NCBI GenBank assembly: GCA_903902945.1
Contig: CAIUWU010000203.1
Coordinates: 1-7,489 of the forward strand
Origin: an uncultured Pseudomonadota bacterium
Lineage (GTDB): Bacteria; Pseudomonadota; Gammaproteobacteria; Methylococcales; Methylomonadaceae
DNA: 7,489 bases
Direction: 5' to 3'
The position numbers and the translations under genes are program-made. The notes under the pieces are model-generated. The model ran no database searches. It saw only the letters and a list, made by a program, of their open reading frames with translations, and had not been told where the DNA came from. Shown here piece after piece: positions 1-7,007 of this stretch (within the stretch, counting starts at the first letter, position 1; the number at the start of each line of letters is the position of its first letter).

Positions 1-303
1 CTACAGTTGCGGCCCGGACAGTCAGCACAGGTCAAACTGGAAAGTGCAGATCAGGACAGCGTACTAACAGTGCCGACCGAAGCGTTAATCCGCACCGGCA
101 AACGCACTCTGGTGATGCGGGCAGACAAAAACGGCCACTATTTTCCGACAGAAGTCAGTGCAGGCCATGAAATGAATAATCAGACCCAGATCATCAGCGG
201 ACTGACGGAAGGTCAGCAAGTCGTGGCCAGCGGCCAGTTTTTAATCGACTCGGAAGCCAGACTCAGCGGCATAGAGCCCCTCACCCGGGAGACAGCACCA
301 TGA
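1..303 (+). CDS. cusB: CusB-type efflux RND periplasmic adaptor subunit, C-terminal part (5' truncated by window edge)
   Basis: This frame is open from the first base and ends in TGA, giving the last 100 residues of a membrane-fusion (periplasmic adaptor) protein. Such proteins bridge an RND pump in the inner membrane to an outer-membrane channel, and CusB also hands Cu(I)/Ag(I) to CusA. The visible part has the RPGQSAQVKLE strand entering the last beta-barrel, the VPTEALIRTGKRTLVMRA segment, and the closing SGLTEGQQVVASGQFLIDSEA motif. The last matches the E. coli CusB ending (SGLAEGEKVVSSGLFLIDSEA, recalled from memory). The TTG at position 7 is internal to the barrel domain and is not a believable start; the true start lies left of the window. 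The stop overlaps the cusA start as ATGA, suggesting translational coupling. The metal-binding N-terminal methionines of CusB are outside the window, so metal specificity is inferred from CusA. Confidence 0.93.
   Translation, partial: LQLRPGQSAQVKLESADQDSVLTVPTEALIRTGKRTLVMRADKNGHYFPTEVSAGHEMNNQTQIISGLTEGQQVVASGQFLIDSEARLSGIEPLTRETAP
287..291 (+). promoter_or_regulatory. Shine-Dalgarno site of cusA
   Basis: GGGAG lies 8 nt before the ATG at 300, inside the end of the cusB reading frame. It supports that ATG as the cusA start, together with the ATGA stop-start overlap, so cusA can be translated from its own site as well as by coupling. Confidence 0.7.
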
Positions 304-3300
304 TTGCTACCTTAATACGCTGGTCGGTAGCAAATCGAGTACTGGTATTACTGCTTACTTTATTAATCACTTTCTGGGGCGTTTGGGCGGTTAACACCAC
401 CGCAGTCGATGCGCTTCCCGATTTATCTGATGTCCAGGTAATTATCCGCACCAGTTATCCGGGCCAGGCACCACAAGTAGTTGAAAATCAGGTGACTTAT
501 CCGCTGAGCACCACAATGCTGTCAGTACCCGGCGCCAAAACAGTGCGAGGCTTTTCTTTCTTTGGCGACAGTTTCATTTATGTGTTGTTTGAAGCAGGAA
601 CCGATCAGTACTGGGCAAGATCAAGAGTTCTGGAATATCTGAATCAGGTACAGAGCAGACTGCCTGCCACGGCAAAAACCACCCTAGGTCCAGATGCTAG
701 CGGGGTTGGCTGGATTTTTCAGTATGCCCTGATAGACAGAAGCGGACAGCATGATCTGGCACAGTTGCGTTCGCTCCAGGACTGGTTTCTGAAATATGAA
801 CTGAAAAGTCTGCCGAATGTGGCTGAGGTTGCAACAGTCGGAGGTATGGTCAAGCAATATCAGGTACAACTTGATCCGATCAAAATGGCCAGCCTGGGTA
901 TCAGTCAGCAACAAGTCAGTGAGGCCATCAGACAATCCAGTGCCGAAACCGGTGGAGCGGTACTGGAACTGGGAGAAGCGGAAATGATGGTGCGATCTCA
1001 GGCTTATCTGACATCGACAGAAGGCTTTAAATCAATCCTGGTTCGGCTGACTGACAAAATCCCGGTTTTGCTCGGTGAAATTGCCTCTATTCAGTTGGGC
1101 CCTCAAATGCGCCGGGGCATCGTCGAACTGAATGGCGAAGGCGAATCGGTCGGCGCCATCATTATCCTGCGTTCTGGCAAGAATGCCCGCGAGACTATCG
1201 CTGCGGTCAAACAAAAACTGGATAGTTTAAAAACCAGTTTGCCTGCCGGGGTAGAAGTTGTCACTACCTATGACCGTAGCCAACTGATTGACCGGGCAGT
1301 TGAAAATCTGGTTTTCAAACTGCTTGAGGAATTTATAGTGGTGGCACTGGTGTGTGTGATTTTTCTGCGCCATCTGCGCTCCTCGCTGGTTGCTATCATT
1401 GCTTTACCACTCGGTGTTCTGACCGCTTTCGGCATCATGCATTTTCAAGGCATCAATGCCAACATCATGTCACTGGGCGGCATTGCAATCGCAGTAGGCG
1501 CGATGGTCGATGCAGCAGTAGTGATGATCGAAAATGCCCATAAAAAAGCCGAAAGCTGGCAGCATGCTCATCCCGGCCAATTACTCCAGGGCCAACAACA
1601 CTGGCAAGTCATGACCGATGCAGCCATCGAAGTAGGACCGGCGCTGTTTTTTTCCTTACTGATCATTACGCTGTCATTCATCCCGGTCTTCTCTCTGGAA
1701 GCGCAGGAAGGCCGCTTGTTCAGTCCGCTGGCATTTACTAAAACTTACGCAATGGCTGCTTCTGCTGGTATCTCAGTCACCTTGATTCCTGTTTTGATGG
1801 GTTATTGGATACGGGGAAAACTCCCGTGCGAATCAGACAATCCGCTAAATCGCTGGCTGATAAAACTCTATCGGCCGTGGCTCGATAAAGTATTACAACA
1901 ACCCAAAACTACTTTGCTGATCGCAAGCCTGATATTTTTGACCAGTCTCTGGCCGGCATCACGCCTGGGTGGTGAATTTCTGCCGCCGCTGGATGAAGGT
2001 GATCTGCTGTATATGCCCACAGCCCTGCCCGGTCTTTCAGCACAAAAAGCCAGAGAAATATTGCAGCAAACCGACCGTATGATTAAATCCGTACCCGAGG
2101 TCGCCAGCGTTTATGGTAAGGCTGGCCGTGCCGAGTCTGCTACCGATCCCGCTCCGCTGGAAATGTTTGAAACCACCATTCAGTTCAAGCCTCGCAATCA
2201 ATGGCGACCGGGTATGACAGCGGACAAACTGGTCGAAGCACTGGATCAGGCCGTTAAAGTACCAGGACTAACTAATATCTGGATTCCACCGATTCGCAAC
2301 CGTATCGATATGCTGGCGACCGGCATTAAGAGTCCGATCGGCATCAAAATTACCGGCAACAATCTCGCCGATATTGATACTACCGCCCAATCGGTGGAAC
2401 AGGCTGCCCGCCAGGTTGCCGGTGTCTCCTCCGCACTGGCGGAAAGATTGGGCAGCGGTCGTTATATCGATATTGAAATTGATAGAACCGCCGCTGCACG
2501 CTACGGTCTGAGTATTGCTGAACTGCAAGCGGTTATTGCCGGTCTGATCGGCGGCGACAATATTGCAGAAACAGTAGAAGGTCTGGCCCGCTATCCGATC
2601 AATCTGCGCTATCCGCGCGAGTGGCGTGACAGCATCGAACGTCTGCAGCAACTACCGATGATCACAGCCATGGGTAGCCAGATAACACTGGGGATGGCGA
2701 CTGCCATTCATGTCAACGACGGCCCGCCAATGCTGAAAAGTGAAAACGGTCGCCCCAGTGGTTGGGTATACATTGATGTCCGGGGCCGTGATCTGGCGGC
2801 AGTAGTAACCGATCTTAAAATGGCAGTAGCCCGCGAAGTACCCATCCGCCCAGGAATCACACTGAGTTACGCCGGACAGTACGAATTTATGGCAAGAACC
2901 AACGCCAGACTGATGCTGGTTCTGCCGGCTACTTTACTGATTATCATGGTTCTGCTGTATCTGACTTTTTCTGCATTCGATGAAGCACTACTGATTATGA
3001 TTACACTGCCGTTTGCGCTTACCGGGGGCATCTGGTTTCTGTATCTGCTGGGATTCAATTTTTCTGCTGCAACCGGTGTCGGCTTCATCGCGCTGGCCGG
3101 TATTTCCGCAGAATTCGGAGTGATCATGCTGCTATATCTAAAACAATCCTGGACTGAACGAACCACACTGGGTCAGACCGGAGAACAGCACTTACTAGAA
3201 GCGATTAGCGAAGGTGCGCTATTAAGAGTCAGGCCAAAAGCCATGACAGTGGCAGTGATTATTGCCGGCTTGCTGCCGATTTTGTCGGGTGATGGCACAG

Positions 3301-3422
3301 GCAGCGAAATCATGAGCCGTATTGCTGCCCCGATGGTAGGCGGCATGATCACCGCCCCCCTGTTATCGATGTTGGTGATTCCGGCCGCTTATCGTCTGCT
3401 ACGTAGCAGAACCCTAAAATAA
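300..3422 (+). CDS. cusA: CusA-type Cu(I)/Ag(I) efflux RND permease
   Basis: A complete 1040-residue heavy-metal RND pump (E. coli CusA, about 1047 residues), driven by proton import and exporting Cu(I)/Ag(I) through a CusCBA-type tripartite complex. The layout is typical: TM1 at about 14-31, a large periplasmic loop to about 340, TM2-TM7 at about 345-550, a second large loop to about 870, and TM8-TM12 at about 871-1033. The N-terminal stretch DALPDLSDVQVI and the motifs GAMVDAA, AGISAEFG and RVRPKAMTVA are present; D404, E938 and K980 match the proton-relay residues D405, E939 and K984 of E. coli. The three-methionine metal site is intact at M572, M622 and M671, which favours Cu/Ag over the Zn/Co/Cd pumps of the CzcA type. 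Seven of the eight relay methionines of E. coli CusA are kept (M270, M390, M402, M409, M485, M500, M1005); the eighth position is N754. E. coli comparisons are from memory. The ATG at 300 has a good ribosome site and overlaps the cusB stop. No frameshift or gap was seen. Confidence 0.96.
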   Translation: MIATLIRWSVANRVLVLLLTLLITFWGVWAVNTTAVDALPDLSDVQVIIRTSYPGQAPQVVENQVTYPLSTTMLSVPGAKTVRGFSFFGDSFIYVLFEAGTDQYWARSRVLEYLNQVQSRLPATAKTTLGPDASGVGWIFQYALIDRSGQHDLAQLRSLQDWFLKYELKSLPNVAEVATVGGMVKQYQVQLDPIKMASLGISQQQVSEAIRQSSAETGGAVLELGEAEMMVRSQAYLTSTEGFKSILVRLTDKIPVLLGEIASIQLGPQMRRGIVELNGEGESVGAIIILRSGKNARETIAAVKQKLDSLKTSLPAGVEVVTTYDRSQLIDRAVENLVFKLLEEFIVVALVCVIFLRHLRSSLVAIIALPLGVLTAFGIMHFQGINANIMSLGGIAIAVGAMVDAAVVMIENAHKKAESWQHAHPGQLLQGQQHWQVMTDAAIEVGPALFFSLLIITLSFIPVFSLEAQEGRLFSPLAFTKTYAMAASAGISVTLIPVLMGYWIRGKLPCESDNPLNRWLIKLYRPWLDKVLQQPKTTLLIASLIFLTSLWPASRLGGEFLPPLDEGDLLYMPTALPGLSAQKAREILQQTDRMIKSVPEVASVYGKAGRAESATDPAPLEMFETTIQFKPRNQWRPGMTADKLVEALDQAVKVPGLTNIWIPPIRNRIDMLATGIKSPIGIKITGNNLADIDTTAQSVEQAARQVAGVSSALAERLGSGRYIDIEIDRTAAARYGLSIAELQAVIAGLIGGDNIAETVEGLARYPINLRYPREWRDSIERLQQLPMITAMGSQITLGMATAIHVNDGPPMLKSENGRPSGWVYIDVRGRDLAAVVTDLKMAVAREVPIRPGITLSYAGQYEFMARTNARLMLVLPATLLIIMVLLYLTFSAFDEALLIMITLPFALTGGIWFLYLLGFNFSAATGVGFIALAGISAEFGVIMLLYLKQSWTERTTLGQTGEQHLLEAISEGALLRVRPKAMTVAVIIAGLLPILSGDGTGSEIMSRIAAPMVGGMITAPLLSMLVIPAAYRLLRSRTLK

Positions 3423-3443
3423 GCTGAATGCTCAGATCCGCAA

Positions 3444-3469
3444 GCCGGCAATTAATGCAGTTTGCCGGC
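3444..3469. terminator. Hairpin between convergent genes, candidate bidirectional terminator
   Basis: An 8-bp perfect GC-rich stem, GCCGGCAA (3444-3451) with TTGCCGGC (3462-3469), encloses a 10-nt loop, 22 nt after the cusA stop. On the plus strand it is followed by the modest run CTCTTTGGATT rather than a clean T tract; on the minus strand the downstream sequence is not T-rich. The loop and right arm overlap the last codons of the convergent 95-residue gene, whose TAA is at 3452-3454. Position favours a terminator for cusBA, but the weak T tract keeps this tentative. Confidence 0.45.
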
Positions 3470-3739
3470 CTCTTTGGATTCAGCGGCTTCAGCAGAGTTT
3501 TGCTGACTAGCAATCACCTGAACCCCGACACTGGCGGCTTCGGTAAAGTGATTGATGACATGGGCTTTTAATTCATCGATCTGCTGCAAGGCATATTGCA
3601 GCGTCGGAAACACGGCGGGCATCGCATGAACCTGACCATCATTAGCCAGAAAACCGGTTTGCACTTTAACTCCGGCCGCCGTGGTTTCGATAATAAAAAT
3701 ACTGCGTCCTTCAATTTTCTGACTGTTGGCTTTGCTCAT
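3452..3739 (-). CDS. Small conserved-looking protein of unknown function (95 aa)
   Basis: I do not recognise this protein. It has 95 residues, no cysteine, no signal peptide and no membrane segment, so it is probably a soluble cytoplasmic protein. By eye the region 12-35 (RSIFIIETTAAGVKVQTGFL) reads as a beta-hairpin, followed by an amphipathic helix at about 44-69 (LQYALQQIDELKAHVINHF); the last 20 residues, rich in Ala, Ser, Glu and Gln, look disordered. The ATG is preceded by AGGA at a 9-nt distance, and an in-frame TAG at 3773-3775 limits any upstream extension. It is transcribed toward cusA and lies 206 nt downstream of the radical SAM gene on the same strand, so it may be the last gene of that transcript or have its own promoter. 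It is not CusF: there is no copper-binding Met/His/Trp pattern and no export signal. The start, ribosome site and protein-like composition support a real gene; function unknown. Confidence 0.72.
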   Translation of the reverse strand: MSKANSQKIEGRSIFIIETTAAGVKVQTGFLANDGQVHAMPAVFPTLQYALQQIDELKAHVINHFTEAASVGVQVIASQQNSAEAAESKEAGKLH

Positions 3740-3748
3740 CGCATCGGG

Positions 3749-3752
3749 TCCT
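3749..3752 (-). promoter_or_regulatory. Shine-Dalgarno site of the 95-aa gene
   Basis: On the minus strand AGGA stands 9 nt before the ATG at 3739. It is the best ribosome-binding sequence among the minus-strand starts of this window and supports the chosen start. Confidence 0.5.
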
Positions 3753-3804
3753 GTAAAACGTAATCGCGAAGTCTACGTAAATAAACAACGCCGATCAATC
3801 TGCA

Positions 3805-3833
3805 GCAGGTTACTGAACCGTCTGCCCTGTCAA
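3805..3833 (-). promoter_or_regulatory. Possible weak promoter upstream of the 95-aa gene
   Basis: On the minus strand a perfect TTGACA (-35 type, 3828-3833) is followed, after a short 15-nt spacer, by TAACCT, which keeps only three of the six TATAAT bases. At a 17-nt spacing the hexamer (ACCTGC) is worse. The element lies about 70-90 nt before the ATG of the 95-aa gene. The good -35 with a poor -10 makes this a weak candidate only. Confidence 0.2.
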
Positions 3834-3890
3834 TTGAGCGATTGCCCGTTTCGCCAAGGCAGCGATTTTTCAAACCACGAATACAACAAG

Positions 3891-3938
3891 CCGCTGCCTG
3901 GAAAACTTGAAAAACTCAAATCAAGCCAGTAACAGCGG
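3891..3938. other. Interrupted three-segment hairpin just after the ygiQ stop
   Basis: Three nested complementary blocks can pair: CCGCTG (3891-3896) with CAGCGG (3933-3938), CTGG (3898-3901) with CCAG (3926-3929), and CTTGA (3906-3910) with TCAAG (3921-3925), with small internal bulges and a 10-nt A-rich loop. It begins 7 nt beyond the stop codon of the radical SAM gene on the minus strand. No T tract follows on either strand, so it is not a standard intrinsic terminator. It could be an mRNA 3'-end or processing structure between ygiQ and the 95-aa gene, or chance pairing. The rest of the 206-nt gap shows no convincing gene. Confidence 0.35.
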
Positions 3939-3945
3939 TTAGTGA

Positions 3946-6087
3946 TCAACCACGGCGCTTGGGTTTGCTGGCTGGCGGACGCGGGTGTTTGAAGCCGGTA
4001 TGCTTGGTGGCGAACGGCTTGGCTTTAACCGCCGGTTTGGCGGTCTTGCCGCCGTCATCAAGGCGCGGCTGGAAACTAGGTACCAGATGCTGTTTACCAT
4101 TACCAATCAAATCTGCCCGTCCCATGTCTTTTAAGGCCTCACGCAGCATCGGCCAGTTTTTCGGGTCGTGATAACGCAGAAACGCCTTATGTAACCGCCG
4201 CTGTTTAACGCTTTTCGGAATCGAAATATCCGGACTGTGACGACTGACTTTATGCAGGGTATCTTTGCCAGAATGGTACATGGCCGTCGCAATCGACATC
4301 GGCGACGGTAAAAAGGCCTGCACCTGATCGGCGCGGAAACCGTTACGTTTCAGCCACAAGGCCAGATTGAGCATATCCTTGTCTTCGGTACCGGGATGAG
4401 CGGCGATGAAATAGGGAATCAGATACTGTTCCTTGCCGGCCTCTTTCGAGTATTTATCAAACATCTGTTTGAAACGGTCATAAGTCCCCATGCCCGGCTT
4501 CATCATTTTCGATAAAGGTCCCTGCTCGGTATGTTCTGGAGCAATTTTTAAATAGCCGCCGACATGATGGGTCACCAGTTCTTTGACATAGGCCGGTGTT
4601 TCAACGGCAATGTCATAACGCAGTCCGGAAGCAATAAAGATCTTTTTAATCCCCGGCAACTGACGGGCGCGACGATAAAGCTTGATCAGCGGCGTCTGGT
4701 CGGTATTCAGATTCTGGCAAATCCCCGGATAAACACAGGATGGCTTACGGCAGGATGCTTCGATTTTGGGATCTTTGCACGACAGACGCCACATATTGGC
4801 AGTCGGCCCGCCCAGATCGGAAATATTGCCGGTAAAAGTCGGTGAAATGTCACGGATGGCTTCGATTTCACGAATGATGGAATCTTCGGAACGGTTCTGA
4901 ATGATGCGGCCCTCATGCTCGGTAATCGAGCAGAAACTGCAACCGCCAAAACAACCGCGCATGATCAGCACCGAATGCTGAATCATCTCGAAGGCGGGAA
5001 TATTGGCTTTACCATAATTAGTATGCGGCAGCCGCGAATACGGTAAATCAAACACGCCATCCATTTCCGGGGTGGTCAGCGGCCAGGGCGGCGGATTGAT
5101 CCAGACTTCGCGATTGCCGTGGCGCTGAATCAAGGCCCGAGCATTGCCCGGGTTGGTTTCACCATGCAGCACTCGCGAAGCATGGGCATATAACACCGGA
5201 TCGTCTTTCAAAGCTTCGTAATCCGGCAAGCGGATCACGGTCTGGCTGCGCTGCTGATTGGCAATCGGCTTGAAGCGTAGCGGCTGTTCAAGCGCGTTGG
5301 CCGAACCCGGCGCTGTTTCACAAGCCGGCTGTTCCTGATAAGGATTGACATGACTAATCACCGCGCCCGGGGTATCGATATGGGTGGAATCTTTTTCCAT
5401 CCAACCTTGCGGGACTTGTTTGACAAAATGGACCGTGCCACGTATGCCTTTCAAATCGGCAATACTCTCGCCTTTAGCCAGTCGGTGGGCAATCTCGACC
5501 ACCTGACGTTCAGCATTGCCATAAACCAGCAAATCGGCTTTAGAATCCAGCAGAATGGATTTGCGCACTTTGTCCGACCAGTAATCATAATGCGCCACCC
5601 GCCGTAAGCTGGCTTCGATGCCGCCAATAATAATCGGCACATGTTTGTAGGCTTCCCGGCAACGATGCGCATACACATTCACCGCCCGGTCAGGACGGCG
5701 TCCCGCTTCACCATTAGCGGTGTAAGCATCATTGGAGCGGATTTTTTTATCCGAGGTGTAGCGGTTGACCATCGAATCCATATTGCCGCCGGTAACACCA
5801 AAGAATAAAGTCGGCTGCCCCAGTTTTTTGAAATCGTCGGCGCTGTGCCAGTCTGGCTGGGAAATAATCCCGACCCGGAAGCCTTGCGCTTCTAGCACCC
5901 GGCCGATTACCGCCATCCCAAAACTGGGATGATCGACATAGGCATCACCGGTCACCAGAATAATGTCGCAGGCATCCCAGCCGCGCTGCTGCATTTCCTC
6001 ACGACTCATCGGTAATTCAGGTGCCGGCCCGAAACGGTGAGCCCAGAATTTCTTATAGCCAAAAATGGAGGGAGCGTTATGTTGCAT
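3946..6087 (-). CDS. ygiQ: YgiQ family radical SAM protein
   Basis: A 713-residue UPF0313/YgiQ protein, colinear with E. coli YgiQ (about 739 residues, recalled from memory). The N-terminal third has the cobalamin-domain-like opening CDIILVTGDAYVDHPSFG (about 40-57), then FGVTGGNMDSMVNRYTSD and GGIEASLRRVAHYDYWSD. The radical SAM core follows: C379, C383 and C386 form the CX3CX2C motif (CFGGCSFC) that binds the 4Fe-4S cluster and S-adenosylmethionine. A second cysteine set, C437, C446, C451 and C457, follows; as I recall it is shared with E. coli YgiQ and could hold another iron-sulfur cluster (inference). The GGYLKIAPEHTE and KQRRLHKAFLRYHDPKNWP blocks mark the C-terminal domain, and about 40 Lys/Pro-rich residues form a probably disordered basic tail. 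The reaction and substrate are not known to me. The ATG at 6087 fits the family's N-terminus, but its ribosome site is weak (GAG 10 nt upstream). It lies 85 nt after the spermidine-synthase-like gene on the same strand. Confidence 0.95.
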   Translation of the reverse strand: MQHNAPSIFGYKKFWAHRFGPAPELPMSREEMQQRGWDACDIILVTGDAYVDHPSFGMAVIGRVLEAQGFRVGIISQPDWHSADDFKKLGQPTLFFGVTGGNMDSMVNRYTSDKKIRSNDAYTANGEAGRRPDRAVNVYAHRCREAYKHVPIIIGGIEASLRRVAHYDYWSDKVRKSILLDSKADLLVYGNAERQVVEIAHRLAKGESIADLKGIRGTVHFVKQVPQGWMEKDSTHIDTPGAVISHVNPYQEQPACETAPGSANALEQPLRFKPIANQQRSQTVIRLPDYEALKDDPVLYAHASRVLHGETNPGNARALIQRHGNREVWINPPPWPLTTPEMDGVFDLPYSRLPHTNYGKANIPAFEMIQHSVLIMRGCFGGCSFCSITEHEGRIIQNRSEDSIIREIEAIRDISPTFTGNISDLGGPTANMWRLSCKDPKIEASCRKPSCVYPGICQNLNTDQTPLIKLYRRARQLPGIKKIFIASGLRYDIAVETPAYVKELVTHHVGGYLKIAPEHTEQGPLSKMMKPGMGTYDRFKQMFDKYSKEAGKEQYLIPYFIAAHPGTEDKDMLNLALWLKRNGFRADQVQAFLPSPMSIATAMYHSGKDTLHKVSRHSPDISIPKSVKQRRLHKAFLRYHDPKNWPMLREALKDMGRADLIGNGKQHLVPSFQPRLDDGGKTAKPAVKAKPFATKHTGFKHPRPPASKPKRRG

Positions 6088-6117
6088 GATGGAGTAACTC
6101 AGGTAATTAATCAGTAC

Positions 6118-6140
6118 AGTGGTTATCAGAGGCTACCACT
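6118..6140. repeat. Short inverted repeat in the gap before ygiQ
   Basis: AGTGGT (6118-6123) and ACCACT (6135-6140) form a 6-bp stem with an 11-nt loop in the 85-nt gap between the spermidine-synthase-like gene and ygiQ. No T run follows on the minus strand, so it is not a clear terminator; it could be an operator half-site pair, an attenuating structure, or chance. I saw no convincing -35/-10 pair in this gap. Confidence 0.25.
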
Positions 6141-6172
6141 AATTTTCATCGTGGTCGGCTGGCAGTCCCGAT

Positions 6173-6976
6173 TCAGGGCTTAGCGATTTTTGCCAGCCAA
6201 TGCGGATTATGGCGTTTGAGATCCTGCAGATAGCCGGGAAAATCGAGCTGGTATTGCAGTTCAAGCTGACGTGCTTTATCCAGCAACTGTTTCAGGCTGT
6301 AGCGCGGTGTCTGCGCGCCGAAGGCAAAACCGATAACGTTGCCACGATTTCTGACCGGCAAGAATAGCACGCGATCATCAAAACTGCGTTTCAGATTCCA
6401 GGCGACTTGTTCAAACAGTTCTTTATCGGTTGCCCATAAATTGATCACCAGCAAGCCTTCGGGATGCAACAAGGTATGACAGTTGTCAAAAAACAGCGCG
6501 TTGCTCACTTCCGGTGCCATCCCTTCATGATCGTAGGCATCGATCAGCATCAGGTCATAACAATCAAACCGTTCGCGACTTTCGATCAGCACATGCTGGG
6601 CGCCGCAACCGATTTTTACTTTCAGCCGACTGTCGAATGGCAAGCCAAAATGGCTGCGGGCCACTTTAAGCACACTGCTGCGAAACTCGATGGCTTTGAT
6701 CCGGCAGTTTGCAAATTGTCGCAGCAGAAACTTGGCAATGGTGCCGCCGCCCAGACCGATCATCAGAATCTGCTGCGGCTGCTCATGAAACAGTAACGCT
6801 GCCATCATGGCCCGTGCATACAGCGAGTGCAGCCGGTCGGGTTCCGTCAGCCGCATACTGCTTTGTCGGGCCGGTGAACCGAAATGCAAGGCCCGCTCAC
6901 CTTTGCCATCAACCACTTCGATGATGCCTTCGTCATCGTGAACTTGATGAATCACCAGACCGTCGTATTTATGCAT
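6173..6976 (-). CDS. Spermidine synthase-like SAM-binding (Rossmann) protein
   Basis: A 267-residue protein with the fold of polyamine aminopropyltransferases, or the class I methyltransferases they derive from. An N-terminal beta-rich segment (about 5-45) is followed by a SAM/decarboxylated-SAM-binding domain: MIGLGGG (72-78) is the glycine loop, E97 in IEFRSS is the acidic residue at the end of strand 2 that normally holds the ribose hydroxyls, and YDLMLIDAYD (140-149) carries D146 and D149 where spermidine synthase has its DSTDP motif. The usual PxGP after that motif is missing (HEGMAP here), and the MQLTERDEFIYHEM-type substrate gate is altered to MRLTEPDRLHSLYARAM (41-57). A canonical spermidine synthase is therefore unlikely; a methyltransferase-like or other aminopropyltransferase-like role is possible. 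The start is the ATG at 6976; no strong Shine-Dalgarno is seen (AGGG is 15 nt away). It lies 31 nt after the fructosamine-kinase gene and 85 nt before ygiQ, probably in one transcript. Confidence 0.85.
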   Translation of the reverse strand: MHKYDGLVIHQVHDDEGIIEVVDGKGERALHFGSPARQSSMRLTEPDRLHSLYARAMMAALLFHEQPQQILMIGLGGGTIAKFLLRQFANCRIKAIEFRSSVLKVARSHFGLPFDSRLKVKIGCGAQHVLIESRERFDCYDLMLIDAYDHEGMAPEVSNALFFDNCHTLLHPEGLLVINLWATDKELFEQVAWNLKRSFDDRVLFLPVRNRGNVIGFAFGAQTPRYSLKQLLDKARQLELQYQLDFPGYLQDLKRHNPHWLAKIAKP

Positions 6977-7007
6977 GATGCTATTGCCGTACCCTGCTCT
7001 TTAACGC

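Noticed and set aside
2268..2651. 127-codon minus-strand open frame inside cusA
   Set aside because: It is fully antisense to a strongly conserved part of CusA, including the third binding-site methionine, and has low-complexity composition typical of a shadow frame.
3452..3739. The small gene after cusA as a CusF copper chaperone
   Set aside because: No signal peptide and no Met/His/Trp copper-binding pattern are present, and it is on the opposite strand.
3726..3932. 68-codon plus-strand open frame over the start of the 95-aa gene and the gap behind it
   Set aside because: It overlaps the start and ribosome site of a better-supported minus-strand gene, lacks a good Shine-Dalgarno, and its Cys/Arg-rich translation resembles no protein I know; it is more likely chance.
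4707..4949. 80-codon minus-strand frame, and plus-strand frames at 4564-4845 and 5350-5607, inside ygiQ
   Set aside because: All lie within the conserved radical SAM gene in other frames; the ygiQ frame is continuous and matches its family, so there is no frameshift to explain.
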